Below are positions 22,104-33,464 of a stretch of DNA of 64,000 nt, in pieces. How positions within the stretch are numbered: the first letter of the stretch is position 1; the number at the start of each line of letters is the position of its first letter. The notes beneath the pieces were generated by a model. That model saw only the letters and a program-made list of their open reading frames with translations. It ran no database searches and was not told the DNA's origin. Location of the stretch: NCBI GenBank assembly GCA_029532625.1, contig JARFXM010000003.1:4588001-4652000 (forward strand), written 5' to 3'. Origin of the DNA: Lomentospora prolificans. Its lineage: Eukaryota > Ascomycota > Sordariomycetes > Microascales > Microascaceae. The position numbers and the translations under genes were made by a program.

Positions 22104-24328
22104 AGCTCTAGGTGCAGATACCGAGGGCGATGAAAATTAATAACGCCATATTCAAACCCTCCTATTCAGCAAGAGGGACCCGGGGAGGAGGGGGGGGGGA
22201 GGGGGCCGCGGGTATATCAGCACAACGAAATCGGGAGTTGGGCCAGATCTCAGGGGTCAAATGAAGGGGCGGGGATGCGGTTTGATAAATTCCAGAACCA
22301 AAATATTCCCTCGGGCTGATTTATGCGATCACACCCAAAGGAATTAATCGCCATACTATGCATATGATATTCCTAATCCGATTATTAAGCCTTGCATATT
22401 CCTTTGCGCTCATGTCTCTGGAATCCAAAAACATGTCTCAAGAACGCCCTTATGCCACCTACCATTTTACCAACGCGTAATATTCTTATCCGTATTTCGG
22501 GGCTTGGAGAATTTGTGCTCCCTTCTCAAGTTCTTGAATAAGGAATAGAACAAAATTTGACAGTATATATCGAAATAATTACCCACTTCGATACCCTGCA
22601 GATCAAATCACCCAAAACGTCCAGTGCCTCCACGAGGTGCGATGGCAGAGGGCATAGCCTGGCGATTGCGCCAAGCTAATAAGACTCTGGCATCGAGCCA
22701 CTAGTATCGTTTTCCTCCGGCACATTGATGGACAACCAGGCGAGAGATTAGAATAATATTATCTCTCACCATACAATAATATGAATTCGCCCATGTGTGG
22801 TCCCTGCGGTTCGTGGTAGTCACGTTGAGAGCTTTGTAGTGCGTTGTCGAAGTGGAATGGGACTAGGGCGCTGGCAATCAAAGAGGCTAGCCACTTGGTG
22901 ATGCAGGCGAAATAACCTCACAAATGAAACAGCACCCGATAAGACCGACAATGGCGAGGTGTGGTACTCCAATTACCAGGAACATTGAAGAATTAGAGCG
23001 CGACGCACTTACAAAGAAAGCCATCCGTGTCCAACAAAATGTTGATGGCGCGGACAAGCATTCTTTTGACCTGACCATTATTTGGTGAGCGCTGAACTGA
23101 CGTAAATTAGTAGGCTTCAAGAACTCCAATGAAAAGCTAAGTGTGGAAATTGTACCTTCGTATGGTGTTATGATATACATCCGAGTGGAGTATCGGAATT
23201 AGCAGAATACTAGCCGTGGGAATTCTTGACGATTTGAGAAAGGCTGTGTCATTGTCTCTCAGATGATTCTAGTTCCAAGAGCATGAGCACCGTTGGTTGA
23301 GGCACATACATCCCTACCGTGATGGCTATATCAGTTGTTATTGACCCGCCGGGTGGTATTGACCGGACCAGTCAACGGCAGATGTCAATATCCATATTAT
23401 ATGTCCTAAATCGGATCGTAACGAGCCATCTGAGTATCGTACAATCTAAAAATAGAGGTGGCCTCTTAGGACCCTTTCACGCATCGCCACAGGGGCAAGT
23501 CGTCACTGTGTGGTCCAACACCTATTATGTGTATCGAAACAACAGCAGCGAAAGGAAAGGTTGACCTGAACGTGAGGACAGTCTCGTAATTTTAGAGGGC
23601 AACCCGGCCAACTAATCTTCGCGGGTACATCTACATCAGCAAATACCTCAGCAAAGCGTGGAAAACGAATGTATTAAGGGCGAGCGAGATCGAGCTCATG
23701 AGCGAGTGGTGTGGGCCAGTGTTCTTCATGCTCAAAGCCCAAAGTAACGCCATCATCAACACCGCAAACCCACTCGCATGGAATATCCCGACCTGATGTG
23801 AAATCCGAAATAGTGTATGCGTCAGAGGTATTTACTTAAGATCATCGAGGGGGAATGTGAGGGCTGCAATTCCAGTCTCGTTTTCAAGCTCGAACTATTC
23901 TAATCATGCCCTGGAGGATGGCGATTTTATATCTTGGAAGAAAATTAGGAGCTATTATTCTGTCGAATCAAGGCCATAGTAAACACAAAGGAGGAGTTAT
24001 TAATCCGCGAGCTTCCTGTCGGGACGAGCCGGCCGCTGGTGGGTTCCTCCGGTGGGTTCCTCCGATGGGTTCTTCAGCCCCACAATGTTATTTCTATTAG
24101 TCCGGCCGCCCATTCCGGTTCTCTGTCATTGATCGTCTAGTTCCGTCTTAGCAAGCCGATGCATCAGGCTACTTACAATCTTTCAGACCGAATCACACGA
24201 GTTTCTCCTCCCTCCATCGACGTTATTCGGAAGTTGGCGGCCTTGTATCGAGAACTCTATCTGTCGCTTGTTGTGTCTGCAGCGGGCAGCTCGGCCCTTG
24301 ACTCAATAGTCTTAACAAGACCGAAGTA
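22104..24328. other. AT-rich, gene-poor interval with membrane-protein relic
   Basis: This holds the DUF6536 promoter (with a G-rich tract at about 22188-22206) and an AT-rich stretch at 22300-22800. Minus-strand coding-like fragments occur near 22900-23150 and 23631-23792, and an imperfect repeat of GGTGGGTTCCTCC near 24038-24072. No complete gene could be assembled. Confidence 0.35.
23631..23792 (-). pseudogene. C-terminal exon-like fragment of a membrane protein
   Basis: A clean acceptor (ATCAG at 23793) opens a 53-codon minus-strand frame. It runs through two hydrophobic segments, HASGFAVLMMALLWALSM and LNTFVFHALLRYLLM, to a stop. It looks like the last exon of a multi-helix protein. Upstream frames (near 23800-23870) cannot be joined in phase, and no start was found. 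The family was not recognised, so relic is more likely than an intact gene. Confidence 0.3.
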
Positions 24329-25210
24329 ATGATGCCTCCCAAACAAATTCTTGAGCGTAGGTATCGTTCCCCGTCACATCGCCGTACAGTTGCCTAACCA
24401 GTCACGCGGACATTGGATTTCCAGTAAAGCACGTTTGTCTTCGGACAAGACACACATTTCCGTTGTGGACTCTGTATCGGAATGGCACGCTCTTACCCTC
24501 TGGACATCGAAGACGAAAAGATGCAGCAACCGCATTCTCCGGCCAGCGTCGAAACATAACCACCACTAACCAGCATCAAGCTGGCATCCGAAATACAAAA
24601 ACGATGCCTCTAAGCTCAGAGGAGAAACCCTCTAGCCTAGTCGAGTACGCTTTGTACGTAATATCCTGCCTAGTAATCTGATATTCGCTCGAGAATACCT
24701 TGAAGAGCTCAAACGACACGAGAGGGACGATAGCATCGCTAAACAGCACGCCACTACAGGACTACCGTAGATGGACTGGTCAACTGGGCTCGCCAGGGCT
24801 CGTTTTGGCCGCTAACCTTTGGCCTTGCTTGCTGCGGTGTCGAGATGATGCACACCTCCATGTCGCGGTATGACCAGGATCGCCTGGGCATCATCTTCCG
24901 CGCGTCACCTCGACAAGCAGACGTTATGATAGTCGCCGGAACAGTTACCAACAAGATGGCCCCGGCCGTGCGGCAATGCTACGACCAGATGCCCGAACCG
25001 CGCTGGGTAATCAGCATGGGGAGTTGTGCAAATGGCGGGGGATACTACCACTATAGCTACTCGGTGTTGCGAGGCGTTGATAGGATCCTACCGGTCGATA
25101 TTTACGTGCCGGGATGTCCACCAACACCGGAAGCATTGTTGTATGGTGTATTCTTGCTGCAGAAAAAGCAAAGGCAGACCAAGATCACGAGAATGTGGTA
25201 TCGCAAGTAG
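24329..25210 (+). CDS. Complex I PSST/NDUFS7 (20 kDa) subunit homologue
   Basis: PSST carries iron-sulfur cluster N2 of mitochondrial NADH:ubiquinone oxidoreductase and helps form the quinone pocket. The sure part is the exon at 24760-25210, joined across a 106-bp intron to an exon ending at 24653. The splice restores VEYALTTVDGLVNWARQGSF, matching the family. All four N2 cysteines are present: tandem CC in FGLACCGVEMMH, one in SMGSCANGGGYY, one in YVPGCPPTPEA. The C-terminus KITRMWYRK is typical. The N-terminus is uncertain: an upstream exon 24329-24356 plus 24425-24653 gives 235 residues with an Arg-rich, presequence-like start, while Met 24604 alone gives 166. Local changes, for example MMHTSMSRYD, suggest divergence from the housekeeping form. 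It sits among relics rather than in a conserved neighbourhood, so it may be a paralogue. Confidence 0.8.
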
Positions 25211-26229
25211 TCAAAGATGTTGAATTTCAGTTGACGTCAATGGTGGCTGCTTGAGGATACCTATCCGCCCAAAGACACAGCGAAGGTCCGTAAAATTGAG
25301 CGCAGTGTATCTGTAGAGCTCAATGCCGGGAAACGGGCTGCTTAGAAACGAAAGATGGAAATTTAAAAATATGCATTATAAAGGATTGTGGAGCATGTGT
25401 CCTGAATACGATGGCAACCAAGAAACCGATAGTTGTGCTCGTAGTTTTCAAGAGACCATAGAGCTCGAAAATAGAACCTCTGCCACTAGACTATCGATCC
25501 AGCTGCGCACAGACCTGATAACTTCACAGCAAGGGTGTTGAAGAACATGAGATGGTGCCAAAGATGGCACTTCAAGCTCCTAGTTGCGGCCGAGTTCCAA
25601 TATTGCCGTCTCACGGCGGCGGTATACGTGTAAAGGGACCGAGATGCTCAACCTCCCAATTCGGAGGCACATGGCAGACCGGGCACTGGTAGTGCCTTGA
25701 AGTGGTAGCGGTTCGTCTGAAAGAGCGTGGCTGCTATTGGCACCGGAGGCCGCCTAATAAGCCGCGGTGGATCGGCTGTCATTGGAGCGTGCGGATGACT
25801 TGAGGGGGGATAAAGTGCCGGAAACACGCACTCGGAGAGCAGTTTACTGACAATGCATGCAGGGATTCGTCGTGAGCATTCCCTCTTGAGACGACAACAT
25901 TGTAGCCATATATTGATCCTTCCGTTACACTGATGCTTTGAGCCGTTCAGGGCGGGACTATGAGGGCGTCGTGATATAGTTGATACGGCAATGCTCGCAT
26001 GCTTTCTCTCTAACTGCTTGACCGCGATTCTCACCGAAGGATCTGGAGGCTGGAAATGTCACCGAACTCGGAGCGCTCTGAATTGTGTCAGCCTTGGCAG
26101 GCGATGCGCCTGCATGGATTTTCATGCTTCATTTAAATTTAGATAACCACGCTCACTCGGGCGTCTTTCTCATCGCGGCTAGAGGAATGCGAGGCCGGTT
26201 CTCTGAGAGAAAGGGATCCCTGGGAAGGA
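25211..26229. other. Intergenic region
   Basis: About 1 kb between the PSST-like gene and the permease pseudogene. Only short, non-domain open frames were seen. The last few hundred bases may hold the vanished 5' part of the pseudogene. Confidence 0.4.
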
Positions 26230-27390
26230 CGGTTTCATGGCCTCAGGGCCGGTAAGCGGGTTGACCGCCCTGGCCAACAGCTTTACAAGTCTTCTCGGTA
26301 GCTGAGGCGTCCTTTTATCCGGGTGCCGTTTACGTTTTGTTCGTCTTTTATACCCGCAAGGAGGTCGCAACTCGCATTACCATTCTTTACACGGGCAATG
26401 TCCTTGCTACAGCATTCGCTGGTCTCATGGCCGCCGGAGTCTTTTACGGCATGGATGGGCTCGATGAATCTGGCAGGGTGGTAGTGGCTGTTTGTTATCC
26501 AGGCCAGGGCACAGTGACATTTGCCATCGCCATAGCTGGATTCTTATTGTTACCCGACCTTCCATTGACGACCAAGTAGCTGACCCAAGAGGAGCGCAAT
26601 CTCGCCTTCGGCTGGATGGAAGTGGTGGATACGGTTGACAATGCAGGCCAAATAAGTACCGAGACCGGGTTCAACCAAGTTGCGAAGGACCCGGTGGGTT
26701 GGATCTTTGCAATGATGTCGCATATGCATCTTGCTGCCAACGGATTCAAGAACTTTGTAAGACGCCCCTCTCACGTATAGCTAGCCAGTTATTTAATTAG
26801 CGTACTAACACGAACCTCTTGTCATGTATTAGTTCCCCACTGTCGTGGGGACACCTTGGCCCGGACGAGATGGTAATATTAATAACTCTTGTCTTCACTT
26901 GTCCGCCATATCTCATCGCCGGAGCCGACCATTGCGGTATCCTGGTCTTTGGGCCGCTCCACGAAAGGACTTGGCAAATCACCGCTTCCGAAGCCGTCGT
27001 GATCGCGGGGCGCATTGCAGCTCCACTGGTGTCATCGGTCGTGGGGCGGTATATTTCTATGGCGATATAATTATTCACAATCGGAACATAGAGTGTCAAC
27101 AGTCTCATCCTCGGCTGGTGCGGCTGGCAGTGTTTGCCGACAGACCAAGGAGAAAAGGCAGCTGCCATTGGCATCGTGACGACCATCATGATCATTAGCT
27201 TCGTTTGGTCTCCGGATCTCTGACCCAAGAGCGACAGGCCTCGATACATGATGGCCATGATGGCGAGTGCTAGCTTCAGTGCCGCAATGGCTGCGCTGGC
27301 TTGGGTGACCAAGATGATCATGCTGAGGCGAAACAACAAGTTGTGGAAAAGCAACGACGGAACGACAGTATTCTACGTCGATGAGAAATC
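26230..27390 (+). pseudogene. Decayed MFS permease (Dal5-like) pseudogene
   Basis: The middle and C-terminal parts of an anion:cation symporter family permease are readable only by switching frames. Segments in order are EASFYPGAVYVL (TM4 region), ILYTGNVLATAFAGLMAAGV, IAIAGFLLLPDLPLTTK followed at once by an in-frame TAG where the family has Trp, then LTQEERNLAF, KDPVGWIFAMMSHMHLAANG, a piece with LVFTCPPYLIAGA, and finally AALAWVTKMIMLRRNNKL. The N-terminal third is missing. Several frameshifts and stops rule out function. The TGG-to-TAG type change would fit C-to-T decay such as RIP, but no intact parent is available for comparison. It belongs to the same superfamily branch as the intact permease at 10.9-12.8 kb. 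Confidence 0.85.
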
Positions 27391-28359
27391 ATTAGGTCAA
27401 TTTCAAATGATTACCGTTTGTTGGTGCTTCACGATGTTGGGAGATGATAATCTTGGCTTGCCGCTTAAGCGGGTCGCTGCACACCCATAAATTCTTTTCT
27501 TGGCTGTTAGCGCTAAGGGCAGTTCCCGTCGCCAGCCAGGCGATCCCTGAACGCCACAGCCAGCCACTTGCCAGCTGGCAGTTCGGCCGACAAGAGACCC
27601 CTGAGCCCCAGAGCAGAGCAGGGGATGGGGATCAAATTGATGGACAGAGTGTGAGTGTGGATAACGAGAAAATTTCTCCAGTAGCCCGCCTCTCCCCCCC
27701 CCCCCCCCCTTTTTTTTTTTTTTTTTTTTTCTCTAGGACAGCCAGCCAGCTGGCTGGCTATTGATCAATGACATGCTACGAAGGTAAAATCCGGGGCCTT
27801 TAGGGCTGTCCTGTCCACACCATGTGAAGCTTAACGCCGGTGCTGGCGAACGCGAACCAGATCCAGATGGGCCACAAAGCCCGAATCTATTGATTCTATT
27901 TTCGCCACGAATAAATAGTTTCTGTAGAACACGAGTTCGCCTTCGCTCTTGACCCTTATACGAAGAGGCAAAATAGGCCAGAAGTCCGAGGCGAGCGCAC
28001 ATGGTTCGCATTCATCTCCATTTCCATGTGACGATGCCTCGCCTAGCCTGGCCTGCTGGCTGGCAACAGACAGACAGAGAGGCGCCGTGGTAGCCTAAAA
28101 TTATTTTTAAGGCGCCCCGGGCTTGGCGTTGTTGTTGCTAGGCTGGACAAGGATCATTGATGCACGATAGGAATCCACACGATGTAACCTGGCCCATCGT
28201 TTAATTTCCCCCCCTTCGACACGAGCCCAAACTCATCCACCTATATTAATATGTGGCACTCTCGCCGCATTCTCGTGAAGGAGGCCTGCCCTCTTTCGCT
28301 CTCCTTCTCTGCGGAATGCCAATTAACTTTAGTCATTCTTTCATAGCATTCTCGCACAC
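27391..28359. other. Intergenic with C/T homopolymers and aspartic-protease-like gene promoter
   Basis: No gene was recognised. It contains the C16T21 tract listed separately and short inverted CCAGC/GCTGG-type sequences near 27535-27570 and 27738-27760. A pyrimidine-rich leader lies just before the aspartic-protease-like gene. Confidence 0.45.
27694..27730. repeat. C16-T21 homopolymer tract
   Basis: A run of about 16 C directly followed by about 21 T. It is a simple polypyrimidine tract with no coding role, liable to slippage and to assembly error. Confidence 0.9.
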
Positions 28360-30357
28360 ATGAGGTCTTCTCTCCTCGCCAACGCCGCCCTGTGCGCCAC
28401 AACCGCCTCAGCCTATCTCAGTCTCCCCGTGACCAGGGTGACCGACGGCGTTCCTCACACGACCAAGCACCGGCGCGCTTCGACAAACTTGCGCGTCTCT
28501 GGCGCTCTCCCCGCCAACTATGTGACAAATATCACCATTGGTACGCCACCTCAGGAATTTCAAGTTCTTGTTAGTATCAATGTCGCGTCTTCGTGGGTTC
28601 CCGATGCCGCCGCCTGTGATTCAAGCTACGACTACTACAACACCTGTGACTGGGGATCCCGTAAGTCAAGTTGACCCTGGCCATTTGCTTCACCTCTGGG
28701 CTTGGTTGAACTAACCCGATTTTTATCAGTCAAAACAAACCAATCGACCACCTTCCAAGATAGCCCTACTTCGTTTCTGGATAGCACGGTAGACGGTTCA
28801 GTGTATGGCCAATATTTCCATGATACCGTTCGGATAGGAGACGTTGTGCTCGACGATGCGACCCTGGGCTTGGTCACTGACTCCTACTCGATGAGAGGAG
28901 TCCTCGGTCTTGGGCCGGCTTCGAGCGGCCTTTCCGACGATGCGTACATTCTGCAACAACTCGCCGACTCGGGTATCATAAACACCCCCGCGTATAGTTT
29001 CTGGACGGATGGCGACGATGTCCAATCTGGGAGGATCCTGTTCGGCGCCGTGGACAAGTCCAAATTCACGGGACAAATCACAACTTTCTCCGCCTCGTCA
29101 TACCTGACCAGCTATTCCGGATTCGCCGTGACTCTCTCCTCGCTCAACGTTAGCCAATCTGGCGGCGACTCTGGCGAGCCCCTCGTCAGCACCCTGGATC
29201 GGTACGACGCCTACGTTCTGATCGATCCTTCTTCGTACGTCTCCAACCTCCCCTCGACCTTGGCCCGGAAGATCTGGACCAAAGCCGGCGCTTCCGTGGG
29301 CTCGTCCAGCCGCTACGCCACAATTCCTTGTTCCGGCTCGGCTGATGCGCCCGAGGAGCTGGTTTTCGGCCTGAGTGGTGTTGACGGATACTATGGCGAA
29401 GATTCCGGCCAAGAATACACCGTCCGAGTTCCATTCCGAGACCTGATCCTGCCCAAGTCCGCCTTTGCCGAATATTTTGACGCTTCCGGCGACGAGAATT
29501 CCACCGACACTTGTATTTTTGGCATCCAGAGCAGCTCATCGAGTACTTACACATACGATGATGAAGTAGATGGCGGCTGGATCCTGGGAAGCAGCGTTCT
29601 CAAATCGACCTACACCGTGTTCGATAACGTCAACAGGCAGGTTGGGCTCGCCCCACTCGCCTCAGATGCAGCCACCGCGGCCGAAGACATCGTGCCGTTC
29701 GCGAGCTACGGCGCCCACATTCCCGAATCCGACAGCAACGGGAACAGCAGGTATTGTACGTCGTCTAGCTGTTCTGATTCCGGCGGCAGTGGCTTCTCTG
29801 GCAGCTCCCGTGATAGTGGACGAGGCGTTACCATTGCGGTAATCGTCATCGTCACCGTTGCTGTCGTCGCTGCCGTCATCATCATTATCAGTCTCGCCAT
29901 CTTCTGTTGCCGCCGCCGCGGCCTCTGCTGCTGGCGTGGCAAACGGCAGCAGGACGGCTCGCCCGGACAGATCCTTGGCCCCGCTCCCGCTATGGCGGCC
30001 GCGGTCCCTCCCCAAGGCGCCGGAAACCATCTGGCGCCCGCTCTTCTCGCGAGCGCTCCGCCCGAGGGCCAGTCGCTATCCGTCCCTCGCGCTACGCCAG
30101 CGCCCGCCGCCGGTGCTCCCATTCTCCCTGCCCTGTCAGCACCTTCGCCTATACTCACCCCGTCGCCTGGCCCGTCCAACCGAGAAGTAGCTGATGTTTC
30201 TCCCCCATCTACGAGAGAGCCTAACCCCTCGGTGCCTCCGGCTGCTAACGCGAGTGCTGCGACGGCTGATGTCGCCGTGCCAGCAGTTTCGGTAACTCCT
30301 CCGCCGCAAGAAGAGGATCATTCCAAGGAGGGAAAATTAAACCATAGATATGCCTGA
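28360..30357 (+). CDS. Transmembrane aspartic-protease homologue with altered catalytic motifs
   Basis: This is a pepsin-fold (A1 family) protein on the secretory pathway. Two exons (28360-28660, 28730-30357) give 642 residues. A signal peptide (about 1-18) and short pro-region precede the first lobe, TNITIGTPPQEFQVLV. Where the family has the catalytic D-T-G-S the chain reads VSINVASSWVPD near residue 72, so the first aspartate is Ser. The second motif reads VLIDPSSYVSNLP, keeping Asp (about 266) but losing the T/S-G. GGWILGSSVLKSTYTVFD is the usual C-terminal lobe strand. A Ser/Gly linker leads to one membrane helix (about 466-492, GVTIAVIVIVTVAVV onward), then a CCRRRGLCCWRGK juxtamembrane cluster. 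A Pro/Ala-rich cytosolic tail of about 135 residues follows. Proteolysis is unlikely; a sensor or binding role is possible. Confidence 0.85.
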
Positions 30358-30550
30358 GATATAATTTCGGTCGGCCGTAAAGACCTAACGTGTGTTTGAG
30401 ACTGTTCAGCGTTGCACTATATAATACCCTCTGCATATACCTATTTATCCACGTCGCTTATATAGATATTTTCATCAATACACAACGACGCATTGATGCC
30501 GTGCGCTTGGGCTTATGTTGAAGGATCCTTTTAATTCTGTGATCTGTGTC

Positions 30551-33464
30551 CTAGAAAAATACCATGTCATTTTCCGACCAGCCAATTTTCTTTAGGTTGT
30601 CCCGAGCTGACGCCTCCATCGCCTCCGGTCCACATATCAGGGCTATTCGTCCCTCCGCGGGCTGCGCCTCCGCTATTAACATACTTTCCGATATCCGACC
30701 CCGTTGGCCTGTCCATTCTGGTGATGGACTTGTAAGAGTGTGAATTAGGTTACAGTATTGGCTCTTCAACCCAGCGAGCGAGTCTAGTTCTTCCCGGCAC
30801 AGGATGTCTTCCTCACGCCGATTACCATTGAGTACGGTGCAGAACGTTGTGTCTTCCCGGTCTTGCATCACCGCTCTGAACACTTGGAAGATGGGCGTGA
30901 TGCCGCTGCCACCGCATATCATGACAAAAGAAGACACCTTGCGATGTACCCCACTAATAGTTATCTCGCCGCGCCCGAGGTATTCTAGTTTGCCGATGGG
31001 TCCTTTGAACTCGACTTCGGCCCCTACGGGAACCTTGTCAAGAGCCGTCGTCATTTTTCCACCCGCCAATGCAGCGGTGGGTAAGTAAAACTTGATAAGG
31101 AGGTCTACCGACCCCTTTTGCGTGCCCTCGGAGACCGGGGTGTATGCCCTGATTATGCTTTCTCCGTTTGCAGGGTCTTTAATGCGAAGCATAAGGTGCT
31201 GGCCAATTGGCAAGCCGACGGTTTGGTGCTGATCGAATGTAAAGTTGAAAACCTTGGTATCAGATGACAGCGTCTTGATACTTCCGAGGGTTGCCTTTAC
31301 CCAGTGCCTCGGATGCAGGAACTCATTCCTTGAGGATGGGAGTTCTTCTTGGTCGGCTGAAGCTCCAAGCTGCTTGCGCCCATCTTCATCGAGGCTACCT
31401 ATGTGGTAATCTCGCATCATCGCCTTGGCGTTTTCGCTGTCTGTAAGCGCTTAGATATTAGCAAAATGGTCTAGTTGCCGATATTTGATGTCAGGGATAC
31501 TCACGAATTGCCATAAAGTCTTCGGTAACGTCAGCTCCGGCGGATGTTAGGATACTTTGTGCACCACCAGGGTGGTCTTGAAGATATGCTGTTCCGTCGT
31601 ATATCTGACCATCTAGGACGAATAACGGCTTCTCTTGCGAACTTTCCGCTTTGAATTCTTCGAGCGTAAATATCCTCGTTGCATTTGGGTTGGTCATCGT
31701 TATCACCTCTTCCACGGGTGGTGTAAGGGGTTCCTCGAAGCCGGCCGCGCCCCTCTCTCCCCATCGACCATTAAGCAGGTCCCCGCCAGCTTTCTTCACC
31801 TTCTCCATCCACCCGGTAGTGCCGGGCAGAAGTGAAGTCGGGTGCTGAAATCGAATCCACTGGTCACCTTTTTCAATGGTGACCCTAAACCATGGATTGT
31901 TCATCATGCCAAGAACGGACCAGTATATGTCTCGGGGTTGACACATCATGGACTCATCCATGGCCCTTACCAGGATACTGTCTGAGTTCCGTAACTCAAG
32001 CATCGAGACGTTGTACGACCAGAAGCACCAACAGAAGCAAGTCTCTCTGTCATACATGTCGAGCCGGCCACCAAAAACTTCGATTTCGGTTTCCCGAAAA
32101 CGATCCTCGGGGTAGTCGACTTCAGCGAGCCTCCATGCTGTTTCGAGTTGTTAGCATGATGTGCGTTCCTTGTTCGTCATTCATCAATATTTACTGACAT
32201 CTACCACTATCAAGGGATATTTCAACGCGTGTGATGCGGCGCCCGCCTCCGCTGTAAGCGTAACCTCGCAGTGGGTATTCTTGACTTGGTATCGTCAAAT
32301 CGAGTACTTCATCGTGTTGCGGGTATACAACAGCAGAGTTCACATTCAAGTCGTAAATGGCATATCTCTCATCCCTCCACCATGCGGGCTCTGCTGCTGA
32401 CATCTCGGGGGTCACGACGGTGCTTATATTCGAGTTAGTAAAGCTCTGGTACATACACGTGCTTGGGGATTCGGCTCGGCATACGGTAGGACCTTGTTAT
32501 CGTAGTAGTGATACCAGTTGTCACTAGGCTCAGCCGTAACGATCAACCGCTTAAGCCACTTGACGCTACGGCCTCCAATCTGACCTGGGACAACGGCTCG
32601 CAGTGGCCGACCGTGGTCCGGTTGGAGCGGAGAGCCGTTCATGCCGTGGGCAAGCATGATTCCCTTGTTGGGATCCATGACCCAATTCAGCTTCAGTGAC
32701 GTTCCGTAGTGGCCGTTGGGCTGGTATTAGCGTATGAGGCGTCAGTATTAATAAGGCAGCGCGGATGGAAGATCGGAGTGTGATGATTCCAAGTCCGCAC
32801 TCACTAGTTTATCAGCCCCCTCCATGCACAGATATTTTGCGCATCGAAGTGGTTTCGCGCGACGCAATACATTGGCCATCAGCGTGCCTGTGAACAAGGC
32901 GGTAGACAGGCCCGCGGCACCCCAGGAAAAGCCCTTGGTTTTCCGCACAGTGTTCTGCTCCTTGCGTCTATTACCGGCGCATACAAGCGTTATAGGAAGG
33001 GTGATTTGCTCAAACTCTTCAATGAGTCGTTCCAAGGTGATTGTGAACGGGTTCTCTACAAGCCTGTGCCATGATTATTAGGAGACATCCAAGCCTAGGG
33101 CGGTAAAGGTACGAACCCTTCCACGCTGAACTCCCATGTCAACACTTCCTCGTCCAGAACTTTAGGAACGGGGCCATGATTTCTCACGTAGAAGAGGTTG
33201 GCCGAGGTGAGAAAGCCTAACCGGAGAGCAAGTCAGCAAAATCGTCATAACTTTGAGCAGCAGGGGTGATGGCCTACCCTCATCATACAAGGCGGTTAAG
33301 GGAGCCTCAGCGTTGAAGGGATGGACACCAGTCAACCGAATGAGGCGTCCATCTCGCGCAACGTGGTTATCTGGCGTATCCTTATCTTTGTCAAGCACCT
33401 GGGAAGCTGGCACCTGGGATGGGGGTGCCGGGAGCTTCACGAGGCGAGTTTCAACAGCAGCCAT
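30551..33464 (-). CDS. niaD: Assimilatory nitrate reductase [NAD(P)H]
   Basis: It reduces nitrate to nitrite in the cytosol, the first reductive step of nitrate assimilation. Seven exons (minus strand 33464-33278, 33216-33117, 33063-32805, 32720-32485, 32422-32199, 32137-31505, 31440-30551) agree in phase and give 842 residues, close to other fungal NiaD. The molybdenum-cofactor domain has the Mo-ligand Cys in LVCAGNRRKEQ, WGAAGLSTALFTG, CMEGADKLPNGHYGTS and AWWRDERYAIYDLNVNS. The cytochrome b5 domain has the heme histidines in YLQDHPGGAQSI and AIHSENA. The C-terminal FAD/NADPH part has RAYTPVSEG, MICGGSGITPIFQV, and the final CGPEAM region ending NDMVFF. It is divergent from niiA across a 1.25-kb shared promoter with NirA and GATA motifs, so induction by nitrate and repression by ammonium are expected. 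No defect was seen. Confidence 0.97.

Noticed and set aside
24654..24759. Reading the PSST-like gene as a pseudogene because of stops upstream of the conserved part
   Set aside because: The stops fall inside a canonical intron; splicing joins VEYAL to TTVDG in frame, exactly as in the family.
29186..30194. Several long frames antisense to or in other frames of the aspartic-protease-like gene
   Set aside because: GC-rich codons in the Pro/Ala/Ser tail leave other frames open; the encoded sequences are Arg/Pro-rich low complexity.
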